64,000 nt of DNA from Pseudomonas tolaasii NCPPB 2192. GTDB lineage: Bacteria; Pseudomonadota; Gammaproteobacteria; Pseudomonadales; Pseudomonadaceae. This document shows positions 8,480-16,143 of this stretch, piece by piece. Under the pieces are notes generated by a model. It worked only from the letters and a program-made list of their open reading frames with translations. It had not been told where the DNA came from and did no database searches. Where the stretch lies: contig NZ_PHHD01000001.1 in assembly GCF_002813445.1 (NCBI RefSeq), positions 930,001 through 994,000 of the forward strand, written 5' to 3'. Every line of letters begins with the position of its first letter. Position 1 is the stretch's first letter. A program made the position numbers and the translations under genes.

Positions 8480-9580
8480 CTAGAATTCGATGCGCACGTC
8501 GCCTTTCGGCACGCTGCAGCATGACAGGATGTAACCCTCGGCCTCGTCTTCCTCGGTGATCCCGCCGTTATGGTCCATCTCGACTTCGCCACCCAGCTTC
8601 ATCACTTTGCACGTACCGCAAATGCCCATGCCGCAGGCTTTCGGGATCAGCAAGCCCAGTTTGGCGGCCGCGGCGTGCACGGTTTCTCCCGGCGCCACGC
8701 GGATGCTTTTACCCGAAGCAATGAATTCCACCTGATGCAGATCCGCCAGGTCGATCTCCGGCGCTTCGGCCGCCTGTTCGGCTTGCTCCACCGCGTCCGC
8801 CCGGGCTTCCGGCGGCGTGGCGCCGAAGGACTCTTCGTGGTACCGCGACATGTCGAAACCCGCCACTTCCAGCAGGCGCTTCACCGCGTTCATGTAGGGC
8901 GTAGGCCCGCAGCAGAACACTTCGCGCTCGAGGAAGTCCGGCACCATCAGTTCGAGCATCTTGTGGTTCAGGTAACCGCGATACCCTGCCCAGGGTTCGC
9001 CCAGGCCGTGCTTTTCACAGATCAGGTGCAGGCTGAAGTTATCGATCCGCGACGCCATGTGTTCCAGCTCGCGGTGATAAATGATGTCTTTGGGCGAGCG
9101 GGCGCTGTGGATAAATGTCATGTCCACATTGGCGTTGGTGTCGTAGAACCAGCGCGCCATGGACATGACGGGTGTGATCCCCACACCGCCGCTGAGGTAC
9201 AGCACTTTCGGGCTCGGGAAATCGATGGCGTTAAACAACCCCACCGGCCCGTGCACCGCCAACTCTTGCCCTTCATGAAGCGTGTCGTGCAGCCAGTTGG
9301 ACACACGCCCGCCAGGTACGCGCTTGATGGTCACCGAGAAGCTGTAAGGCACCGATGGCGAGCTGGAAATGGTGTACGAGCGCATGATCGGCTGGCCTTC
9401 GATCTCCAGCTCAAGGGTGACGAATTGCCCCGGCTTGAAAAAGAACAGGATCGGCTGGTCGGCCATAAAGCAGAAGGTGCGCACATCCCAGGTTTCCTGG
9501 ATGACTTTGACGCAACGGACAATGTGCCGGCCATTGGCCCAGGTCTGGGTGGTTACCGGATTCAGGAAATTATTGGACAT
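8480..9580 (-). CDS. gbcB: Glycine betaine monooxygenase reductase subunit
   Basis: Ferredoxin-NADH reductase partner of GbcA in the Rieske-type demethylation of glycine betaine to dimethylglycine plus formaldehyde. 366 residues: an FAD-binding domain with RSYTISSSP near 88-96, an NAD domain with GGVGITPVM, and a C-terminal plant-type 2Fe-2S domain with Cys316, Cys321, Cys324 and Cys354. Divergent from gbcA across a 283-bp shared control region, as in P. aeruginosa. Confidence 0.95.
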   Translation of the reverse strand: MSNNFLNPVTTQTWANGRHIVRCVKVIQETWDVRTFCFMADQPILFFFKPGQFVTLELEIEGQPIMRSYTISSSPSVPYSFSVTIKRVPGGRVSNWLHDTLHEGQELAVHGPVGLFNAIDFPSPKVLYLSGGVGITPVMSMARWFYDTNANVDMTFIHSARSPKDIIYHRELEHMASRIDNFSLHLICEKHGLGEPWAGYRGYLNHKMLELMVPDFLEREVFCCGPTPYMNAVKRLLEVAGFDMSRYHEESFGATPPEARADAVEQAEQAAEAPEIDLADLHQVEFIASGKSIRVAPGETVHAAAAKLGLLIPKACGMGICGTCKVMKLGGEVEMDHNGGITEEDEAEGYILSCCSVPKGDVRIEF

Positions 9581-9863
9581 GTTGTTCTCCGTAGCCGTGC
9601 GTCGGCCTGATGGTGGCGATTCTGCGTAACGGCAGAACCACCCATTTACCTATCTGCGACATTCACATACTTACCGCGACCAGCCCCCAACGACCTAGGG
9701 TTGCGCGTCGGGATCAGAGTGGGCCATGTCGCTAATGGACAAGGTTCTGGCAGTCGGCGGCCCCACACTCGCCTCAGACAACGACGTTTTCTTTACGCCT
9801 TGCAAAGCACCAACCGTAGCCACTATTCGCCGGCCACACAGAATGGCCATGAGGACACACACG
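9581..9863. promoter_or_regulatory. gbcB-gbcA divergent control region
   Basis: Intergenic 283 bp holding the promoters of both genes. In other Pseudomonas the AraC-family activator GbdR binds here when glycine betaine or dimethylglycine is present. A candidate site is TGTCGCTAATGGACAAGG at 9727-9744, with AGTCGG further on at 9752. The gbcA frame is open back to 9726, so a longer start cannot be ruled out from sequence alone. Confidence 0.5.
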
Positions 9864-11159
9864 ATGGACGTCACCGCAACCTTAAGCTTGGGCGATCCGC
9901 TGGAACCCGCACGCAAGGCCACCGCGCAAATGCTGCAAGAACGCGAGCGCACCTTTTCGCTGCCGCAGCCGTTTTACTCTGATGAGCGGCTGTTTGATAT
10001 CGACATGCAGGAGATCTTCCAGAAAGAGTGGTTGATCGCCGGCATGACTTGCGAGATTCCCACCAAGGGCAACTACCTGACCCTGCAGGTGGGCAAGAAC
10101 CCGATCATTGTGATCCGTGGCGCCGAAGGCGTGGTGCACGCGTTCCACAACGTCTGCCGCCACCGTGGTTCGCGCCTGTGCACCAGCGACAAGGGCAAGG
10201 TCGCCAAACTCGTGTGTCACTACCACCAGTGGACCTACGAGCTGGACGGTCGCCTGCTGTTCGCCGGCACCGAGATGGGCGCCGACTTCGACATGAAGCA
10301 ATACGGCCTGAAACCGGTGAATGTGAAGACCGCCGGCGGCTACATCTTCATCAGCCTGTCGGAGAACCCGCCGGCCATTGACGACTTCCTGTCGACGCTC
10401 ACCCACTACATGGAACCGTACGACATGGAAAACACCAAGGTGGCGGTGCAAACCACCTTGATGGAAAAAGCCAACTGGAAGCTGGTGCTGGAAAACAACC
10501 GCGAGTGCTACCACTGCAACGCGTCGCACCCGGAACTGCTGAAAACCCTGCTGGAATGGGACGACGTCACCGATCCGCGCGCCGACCAGGCCTTCAAGGA
10601 CCATGTAGCCGCCTCTGCCGCTGCCTGGGATGCCGAGAAGATCCCTTACGCCCACGCCAGCTTCGGCCTGCGCAACCGCATCGTGCGCATGCCGCTGCTC
10701 AAGGGCACCGTGTCGATGACCATGGACGGCAAACAAGGCTGCGCCAAGCTGATGGGCCGCATCAAGAACCCGGACCTGGGCTCGATGCGCATCCTGCACC
10801 TGCCGCACTCCTGGAACCACTGCATGGGCGACCACATCATCGTGTTCACCGTGTGGCCGATCAGCGCCCAGGAAACCATGGTCACCACCAAGTGGATCGT
10901 GCACAAGGACGCCGTGGAAGGCGTGGATTACGACCCGGCGCGCATGCGTGAAGTGTGGGACGCCACCAACGACCAGGACCGTCGCCTGGCCGAAGAGAAC
11001 CAGCGCGGGATCAACTCCACTGCCTACCAACCGGGTCCGTACTCCAAGACCTATGAGTTCGGCGTGGTGAACTTTGTGGACTGGTACAGCGAACGCATGC
11101 TGAGCAACCTGGGCGCTGCGCCTGCGCCATACCTCAAGGGTGTGGCGGTGCACGAGTAA
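9864..11159 (+). CDS. gbcA: Glycine betaine monooxygenase, Rieske oxygenase subunit
   Basis: Catalytic subunit that oxidatively removes one methyl from glycine betaine. 431 residues from the chosen ATG (GAGGA 10 nt upstream; MDVTATLSLGDPLEPAR). Rieske 2Fe-2S ligands are Cys98-x-His100 and Cys118-x2-His121. The mononuclear iron site has His217 and His222 in NNRECYHCNASH. An alternative start 46 codons upstream (9726) overlaps the likely promoter. Electrons come from GbcB, encoded divergently. Confidence 0.95.
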   Translation: MDVTATLSLGDPLEPARKATAQMLQERERTFSLPQPFYSDERLFDIDMQEIFQKEWLIAGMTCEIPTKGNYLTLQVGKNPIIVIRGAEGVVHAFHNVCRHRGSRLCTSDKGKVAKLVCHYHQWTYELDGRLLFAGTEMGADFDMKQYGLKPVNVKTAGGYIFISLSENPPAIDDFLSTLTHYMEPYDMENTKVAVQTTLMEKANWKLVLENNRECYHCNASHPELLKTLLEWDDVTDPRADQAFKDHVAASAAAWDAEKIPYAHASFGLRNRIVRMPLLKGTVSMTMDGKQGCAKLMGRIKNPDLGSMRILHLPHSWNHCMGDHIIVFTVWPISAQETMVTTKWIVHKDAVEGVDYDPARMREVWDATNDQDRRLAEENQRGINSTAYQPGPYSKTYEFGVVNFVDWYSERMLSNLGAAPAPYLKGVAVHE

Positions 11160-11181
11160 CTGACACACCACAGACCAAACT

Positions 11182-11266
11182 GTGGGAGCTGGCTTGCCTG
11201 CGATAGCGGCGGTGAATTCACTGCCGACATCGCAGCGGTGCGACGATTCGACAAGCCAGCTCCCAC
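11182..11266. repeat. REPIN-like element, GTGGGAGC family (degenerate right arm)
   Basis: The left arm GTGGGAGCTGGCTTGCCTGC is intact. The right arm is interrupted: ATCGCAGCGGTGCGACGATT is followed by CGACAAGCCAGCTCCCAC. It lies just after gbcA, where it may cap the mRNA 3' end. Confidence 0.8.
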
Positions 11267-11493
11267 ATTTTTTTCTCCACATTGCTCATAATCTGATCAA
11301 CCCTCCTGCAGCCCTGAAGCAGCAAGCACTCCAGCCTTTACCCAACAACTTATCCACAAAGCCACCCACAGCAATTGTGGGCAAGTGCGCTTTGCTCTTC
11401 AAATTAGTTGAAGAAAATCCATGACTTATTCAAAGTTCATGCTCTCGATCATGCTTGATCATTTATTGATCAAACCTTTTAAAGCCATATAAA

Positions 11494-11557
11494 ACGTGGC
11501 CTGTAGCGGTACGCGAACACCTTATCCACAGAAGCACCAACAGACTTTGGGGGCAAC
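11494..11557 (+). repeat. 64-bp direct repeat, copy A (around DnaA module 2)
   Basis: Begins ACGTGGCCTGTAGCGG and ends TTTGGGGGCAAC. It matches copy B at 11677-11740 at 56 of 64 positions and contains the second DnaA-box module. The copies start 183 bp apart. Confidence 0.85.
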
Positions 11558-11572
11558 TTTCACGGTGCTGTG

Positions 11573-11619
11573 GAAAACCGCCTCAAAGCTTCATAAACCG
11601 GGGAGATTCGGCGGTTTTC
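11573..11619. repeat. Inverted repeat between DnaA modules 2 and 3
   Basis: GAAAACCGCC (11573-11582) pairs perfectly with GGCGGTTTTC (11610-11619) across a 27-nt loop. A weaker analogue follows module 3: GAAAAACCG (11781) and CGTTTTTC (11804-11811). Each of these two modules is thus followed by a hairpin. Confidence 0.6.
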
Positions 11620-11676
11620 ATCGAATAAAGTCTTGAATTGATCATATTTCAACCAACCCACTGAAAGCCTTTGTCT

Positions 11677-11740
11677 ACGTGGCCTGCAGCCGATAGCGAA
11701 CATCTTATCCACAGAAGCGCCAACAGACTTTGGGGGCAAG
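11677..11740 (+). repeat. 64-bp direct repeat, copy B (around DnaA module 3)
   Basis: Begins ACGTGGCCTGCAGCCG and ends TTTGGGGGCAAG; second copy of the repeat at 11494-11557, with 8 mismatches, none of them in the TTATCCACA box. Confidence 0.85.
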
Positions 11741-11944
11741 TCTGTACAAGCGCTCAAAGTTATTCAGTGAGAAAACCCAGGAAAAACCGTCAGTTAGCCT
11801 GGTCGTTTTTCGTACAGAGGGCTGGAGGGCTTGATTCACAGGGGGTATGGACAAGCGCGAACAGGTTATCCACAGGCGGATCAACAGGGATTGTGGGTAA
11901 TCCCTCAGAGGCTTGCACGATTCAACATGAGAGCTGGCATATTT

Positions 11945-12029
11945 GTGGGAGCCGGGCTTGCCCGCGATGCAGGCAACTCGGTCTTGGGGGAAGTCGAGGT
12001 GATGCTATCGCAGGCAAGCCAGCTCCCAC
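11945..12029. repeat. Mosaic REPIN, GTGGGAGC family
   Basis: The left arm is of the CGGGCTTGCCCGCGAT subtype, the right arm of the ATCGCAGGCAAGCCAGC subtype, so the two arms pair imperfectly. It ends 6 bp before the etfB stop codon (minus strand) and may serve as its 3' end structure. Confidence 0.8.
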
Positions 12030-12035
12030 AGCGAA

Positions 12036-12806
12036 TTAGCGGACGACGCCTTCCTCTATCAATAATTTGAGAATGGCCTCGGCGCCAGCTTCAGGAGTGA
12101 GCCCCTTCAGCACCTGCCCACCGCCGCCACTGGCCTTGGCGGTTGCGGCCTTCATCCGGTCCGCACCGCTCTTGGCCTTGATCACCTTGAGGCGCTTGGG
12201 ACGAGGCTTGGCCGGTTGCAACACCGCGCCTGTGAATAACTCGTCCTCCTCCACCTCGACCTCATGGGCTGCCAGCTCGCCACGTTGCGCAGGGCCGTAG
12301 GCGCTTTGCCGAGGTTTGGGTGCGGCGTTATCCACCGTGGCCAGAAACGGCAGCCGCACTTTAAGGCGCCGCCGCTGGCCACGGGGCAAGGCTTGCAGCA
12401 CATGGGCCACGCCGCCGTCGATGGACTCCACGTGCGCCAGCCCTACGATCAGAGGCCAGCCCAATTGTTCGGCCAGCAAAAACGGCAGCATGCCCGAGCC
12501 TTCGCCGGTTTCCGCCTGGCTGCCGGTGAGCACCACCTGGGCGTCGGCATCGCGTAAATAGTCACTGAGCACCGGCAAGGCGTCGCTGCCTGCAGGCTGT
12601 TCCAGCACCTGCAATTGCGGCAAACCCATGCCCAGATAACTGCGCAGGGTCGGCTCATGGACGTTGCCCGCGTGCAGCACTTGCAACTTATCCCCAGCCA
12701 TCTGCAGGCCCAGTTCCACAGCGCGCGCGTCCTGCTCGGCACGGCGCGGGCGCCCTGAGGTGGGGTGGGCGCCGATGGACACCAGGCTGATTACATTCGT
12801 GGTCAT
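12036..12806 (-). CDS. etfB: Electron transfer flavoprotein beta subunit (dimethylglycine pathway)
   Basis: Beta subunit of a dedicated ETF, probably accepting electrons from DgcAB during dimethylglycine demethylation. 256 residues from MTTNVISLVSIGAHPTSGRP; AAGGA lies 7 nt upstream of this ATG, better than the ATG two codons earlier. The region VLTGSQAETGEGSGMLPFLL matches the AMP-binding segment of ETF-beta, with an unusual Lys/Arg-rich C-terminal tail. Starts 10 bp after etfA, in the same order as PA5400-PA5401. Confidence 0.85.
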   Translation of the reverse strand: MTTNVISLVSIGAHPTSGRPRRAEQDARAVELGLQMAGDKLQVLHAGNVHEPTLRSYLGMGLPQLQVLEQPAGSDALPVLSDYLRDADAQVVLTGSQAETGEGSGMLPFLLAEQLGWPLIVGLAHVESIDGGVAHVLQALPRGQRRRLKVRLPFLATVDNAAPKPRQSAYGPAQRGELAAHEVEVEEDELFTGAVLQPAKPRPKRLKVIKAKSGADRMKAATAKASGGGGQVLKGLTPEAGAEAILKLLIEEGVVR

Positions 12807-12816
12807 GGCCATATCC

Positions 12817-14037
12817 TTAAGCTGCATCGCGATTGGCGCCGTTGCGGTAAGCCTCTACCGCCGCGATCAAGGCGTGCAGGATTGCGGCGCTTTCGCCGAT
12901 CACCGACAGGTCGGCACGCTTGATCATGTCGCAACCCGGGTCCAGGTTGATCGCCACCACCTTGTCGCAGGCACCAATGCCTTGCAGGTGCTGGATAGCG
13001 CCGGAAATCCCCACGGCCACATACACCCGCGCCGTGACCCAGGTGCCGCTGGCGCCGACCTGGCGATCACGCGCCATAAAGCCGTCGTCCACCGCCACCC
13101 GCGAAGCGCCTTCGGTGGCGCCCAGTGCAGCGGCGGTCTGGTGAAACAGTGCCCAGTCCTTCACGCCGTTGCCGCCAGAGAAAATGAATTCGGCTTCGGC
13201 CATCGGAATGGCGGCCGGGTCCACGGCCACCGCGCCGAGGTCTTCGATGCGTGGCAGGCTGCGCGCCAGGGGTGTGGATAACTCCACCGGCAGCACTTCA
13301 TGGCGAGTGTCACTGACGGGATCGGCACATTCGGCGGCCGCGAGAATCAGGCGAGGCAGCGGCCGGGCCAGGTCTTCCTGGCCCGCACCGGCGCGGCCAA
13401 TGCACTCGTTACCCTTGATCTGCCACACCCGCGTGGCCGGGCGTTCCTTGAGGCTCGCAGCAAAACGCCTCCCCAGTTCTCCGCCACCGCTGCGGCTGTC
13501 GGGCAGCAGCCAGTGACGCGGATTGAACTGGTTATCCACAGCCCGCAGGCCCTGGACACGTTGCTCCGGTGAATAACCGTCGAATGCGTGGCCTTCCAAC
13601 ACCAGCAGGCGATCAACACCGGCTGTGGCAAACGCGCTTTCCTTGTGTTCGCCAAACACCACCGCCAGCACGGCGCCGTCGCTGCCGGCCAACTGCCGCG
13701 CCAGGCCGAGCAAGTCGCGGTCGTGGCTGCTCAGGCGGCCGCCGACCATGTCCGGCACCACGTTGATGTAGAACGCAGGCGCTGGCACCTGGTGCAACGG
13801 CAACTGCACTTCCACCGCCGCCGTGCGCTTGGCCGCACCGCCCTGCTGGGCACCGCTGCGATCGATACGCTTGATGCCGTTGGGGCCGATAAAACCCACG
13901 CCATGCACATTTTTGCGGATGACACCGTTGGGCCCCATCCAGCTGTGTTGTACCGGCTGCATCGCCGCGTGCAGCGGGTGCAGGCGGTTACGGGCGATCC
14001 ATTCGGCCCGGGGGTCGCGGCGGATAATGTCGCTCAT
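12817..14037 (-). CDS. etfA: Electron transfer flavoprotein alpha subunit (dimethylglycine pathway)
   Basis: FAD-binding alpha subunit of the pathway ETF, 406 residues, longer than the usual 310 because of about 80 extra N-terminal residues. The C-terminal FAD domain is intact except that the canonical SGGRG motif reads SGGNG, with Asn290 in place of the FAD-contacting arginine. Later motifs GASGTWV, AVGISGAIQHLQG and NLDPGCDMIKRADLSVIGE are conserved. The ATG overlaps the dgcB stop by one base (TGATG), so translation is coupled. Confidence 0.9.
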   Translation of the reverse strand: MSDIIRRDPRAEWIARNRLHPLHAAMQPVQHSWMGPNGVIRKNVHGVGFIGPNGIKRIDRSGAQQGGAAKRTAAVEVQLPLHQVPAPAFYINVVPDMVGGRLSSHDRDLLGLARQLAGSDGAVLAVVFGEHKESAFATAGVDRLLVLEGHAFDGYSPEQRVQGLRAVDNQFNPRHWLLPDSRSGGGELGRRFAASLKERPATRVWQIKGNECIGRAGAGQEDLARPLPRLILAAAECADPVSDTRHEVLPVELSTPLARSLPRIEDLGAVAVDPAAIPMAEAEFIFSGGNGVKDWALFHQTAAALGATEGASRVAVDDGFMARDRQVGASGTWVTARVYVAVGISGAIQHLQGIGACDKVVAINLDPGCDMIKRADLSVIGESAAILHALIAAVEAYRNGANRDAA

Positions 14038-15980
14038 CAGTGCACCTGCGCAGGTTGACGTTTTAACGGGGCTTTGACCGGTGCGGCGTCTTCCAGCAAC
14101 GCGTCGGCGACCAATTCGGCGATGTCCTTGATCAGCGGGCGCGGCTCAACCACACCTTCGAGCATCGCCGTGCACTGTGGACAACCTACGGCCACCAGCT
14201 CGGCGCCGGTTTCGCGGATGTCTTCCATGCGCATGTCCGGGATCCGTTGCTTGCCGGGAATGTCAGTGATCGGCGCGCCGCCACCGCCGCCGCAGCAGCG
14301 TGAACGGAAGCCCGAGCGTTGCATCTCCTTGACCTCGATACCCAGCGCACGCAGTACCTGACGCGGCGCCTCGTACTCGCCGTTGTAGCGGCCCAGGTAG
14401 CACGGGTCGTGATAGGTCACGCTGTTGCCCTTGTGCTGGCCGAGGTTCAACGCGCCTTCGCCGATCAGTTCGGCCATGAAAGTGCTGTGGTGCTGCACAA
14501 GGTAGTTGCCGTTGAAGGCGCCGTACTCGTTTTTCAGCACATGGAAGCTGTGCGGGTCGCAGGTGACGATGCGTTTGAAGCAGTACTTTTCCAGGGTCTG
14601 GATATTGCGCGTGGCCAGCAGCTGGAACGTCGCCTCATCGCCAAGACGGCGGGCGACGTCGCCGCTGTCGCGTTCTTCCAGGCCGAGTACTGCGAAATCA
14701 ACCTTGGCCGCCTTCAGCACTTTGACGAATGCGCGCAGGGTGCGCTGGTTGCGCATGTCGAAGGCGCCGTCGCCGACCCAGAACAGCACGTCGGTGCTGC
14801 CTTTTTCGCTGAGCAACGGCAGGTTCAGATCCGCCGCCCAGTTCAACCGGCCACCCGGTGCAAAGCCGCCGGGGTTGTCGGTGGCGATCAGGTTTTCCAG
14901 GACTTCGGCGCCCTTGTTCGGCGTAGCGCCTTTTTCCAGGGTGAGGTGGCGGCGCATGTCGACGATGGCGTCCACGTGCTCAATCATCATCGGGCACTCT
15001 TCCACGCAGGCGCGGCAGGTGGTGCACGACCAGAGGGTTTCGGCATCCACCAGGCCGTTGACGATCGGCTGGTGCGGGTTGCCGCCGTGTTCGCCCACCG
15101 GTTTGCCGGGATAGGGGCTGCCGGCGAACCTGGCGTCGGTGCCACCGGCCAGGCCCACGACCATGTCCTGGATGAGTTTTTTCGGGTTCAGCGGCTGGCC
15201 GGCGGCGAACGCTGGGCACGCGGCTTCGCATTTGCCGCACTGCACGCAGGCGTCAAAACCGAGCAGTTGGTTCCAGGTGAAATCCTTGGGTTTTTCCACG
15301 CCCAGCGGCGCGGTTTTATCGCTGAGGTCCAGCGGCTTCAAACCGGTGGAACGGCCACCGCCGAAGCGCTCGGCACGGCGGTGCCAGGCCAGGTGCAGGG
15401 CGCCGGCGAAGGCGTGTTTCATCGGGCCGCCCCAGGTCATGCCGAAGAACATTTCGGACACGCCCCACAACACGCCCACGCTCAGCAATGCGGCGAGCAA
15501 CCAGCCGCCGAAGTCCGCCGGCAGAATCCCGGCCACCGGCAAAGTGACCAGGAAGAAGCTCACCGAGAACGCCATCAGGCTTTTCGGCAGGCGCATCCAC
15601 GGGCCTTTGGACAGGCGTGACGGCGGGTTGCGACGGCGCAGGTACACGAAGGTAGCGCCGACAAACATCAGCACCGACGCCAGCAGCAGCGCGTAGCCGA
15701 GAATGCGGTTATGCAGGCCGAAACCGTGCACCAGAATCGCGAGCAGCGCCGACAGCACAAAGCCGAGTGCCGTGGCGACGTGGGTGTTGGCAATGTATTT
15801 GTCGCGGGCGACCACATGGTGCAGGTCAACCATGTAGCGCTTGGGCATGGCCAAAAGGCCGCCCAGCAAGTCGACCTCAGACGCGCGGCCACGGCGCCAC
15901 ATGTTCACCCGGCGCAGGGCGCCGAGGACGGCAAGGCCCAGGGCGGCGAACAAGAGAATCGGAAGAAGGGTGTTCAGCAT
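14037..15980 (-). CDS. dgcB: Dimethylglycine demethylase subunit DgcB, membrane iron-sulfur protein
   Basis: 647-residue protein needed with DgcA for growth on dimethylglycine. The N-terminal third has about five hydrophobic segments (1-25, 70-120, 135-185). Two 4Fe-4S motifs follow: CVQCGKCEAACP and CTTCRACVEECP. The C-terminal half has CCG-type cysteine motifs (YHDPCYLGRYNG, RCCGGGGGAP) as in heterodisulfide reductase subunit B. It probably carries electrons from DgcA to the membrane or ETF. REP sequence separates it from dgcA. Confidence 0.93.
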   Translation of the reverse strand: MLNTLLPILLFAALGLAVLGALRRVNMWRRGRASEVDLLGGLLAMPKRYMVDLHHVVARDKYIANTHVATALGFVLSALLAILVHGFGLHNRILGYALLLASVLMFVGATFVYLRRRNPPSRLSKGPWMRLPKSLMAFSVSFFLVTLPVAGILPADFGGWLLAALLSVGVLWGVSEMFFGMTWGGPMKHAFAGALHLAWHRRAERFGGGRSTGLKPLDLSDKTAPLGVEKPKDFTWNQLLGFDACVQCGKCEAACPAFAAGQPLNPKKLIQDMVVGLAGGTDARFAGSPYPGKPVGEHGGNPHQPIVNGLVDAETLWSCTTCRACVEECPMMIEHVDAIVDMRRHLTLEKGATPNKGAEVLENLIATDNPGGFAPGGRLNWAADLNLPLLSEKGSTDVLFWVGDGAFDMRNQRTLRAFVKVLKAAKVDFAVLGLEERDSGDVARRLGDEATFQLLATRNIQTLEKYCFKRIVTCDPHSFHVLKNEYGAFNGNYLVQHHSTFMAELIGEGALNLGQHKGNSVTYHDPCYLGRYNGEYEAPRQVLRALGIEVKEMQRSGFRSRCCGGGGGAPITDIPGKQRIPDMRMEDIRETGAELVAVGCPQCTAMLEGVVEPRPLIKDIAELVADALLEDAAPVKAPLKRQPAQVH

Positions 15981-16037
15981 GGTGAAGCTCCCAAAGACCT
16001 CGAGGTCTTGCAGGTCGAGATGCCTTGCTCAATTCCT

Positions 16038-16125
16038 GTGGGAGCGGGCTTGCCCGCGATTGCAGTGTGTCAGTCAACAAAGATGTCTACTGAACCACCG
16101 CTATCGCGGGCAAGCCCGCTCCCAC
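16038..16125. repeat. REPIN, GTGGGAGCGGGC subtype
   Basis: GTGGGAGCGGGCTTGCCCGC and its inverted copy GCGGGCAAGCCCGCTCCCAC enclose a 44-bp loop. It lies in the 163-bp gap between dgcA and dgcB, inside what is probably one transcript. Confidence 0.88.
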
Positions 16126-16143
16126 AGGGTTCTCCACAAGCCG

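Larger units (their letters stand above)
11350..11900 (+). other. Array of four DnaA-box modules
   Basis: Four perfect DnaA boxes, TTATCCACA, start at 11350, 11522, 11705 and 11866, all on the plus strand. Each is followed after exactly 17 bp by an inverted imperfect box: TGTGGGCAA at 11376, TGGGGGCAA at 11548 and 11731, TGTGGGTAA at 11892. Intervals between modules are 172, 183 and 161 bp. Between modules 1 and 2 lies an AT-rich stretch (about 11400-11495) with GATC at 11447, 11457 and 11468. No coding frame here is supported. The region 11267-11944 is otherwise empty of genes. A DnaA-titration or reactivation locus is the leading inference; a dispersed repeat family is the alternative. Confidence 0.7.

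Noticed and set aside
11281..11944. The main chromosomal origin oriC
   Set aside because: Pseudomonas oriC lies beside dnaA/rpmH, and none of those genes is near. The array is better read as an accessory DnaA locus.
11671..12070. Open frames of 79-122 codons across the DnaA-box array
   Set aside because: They run through the REP element, lack ribosome sites and overlap each other in different frames.
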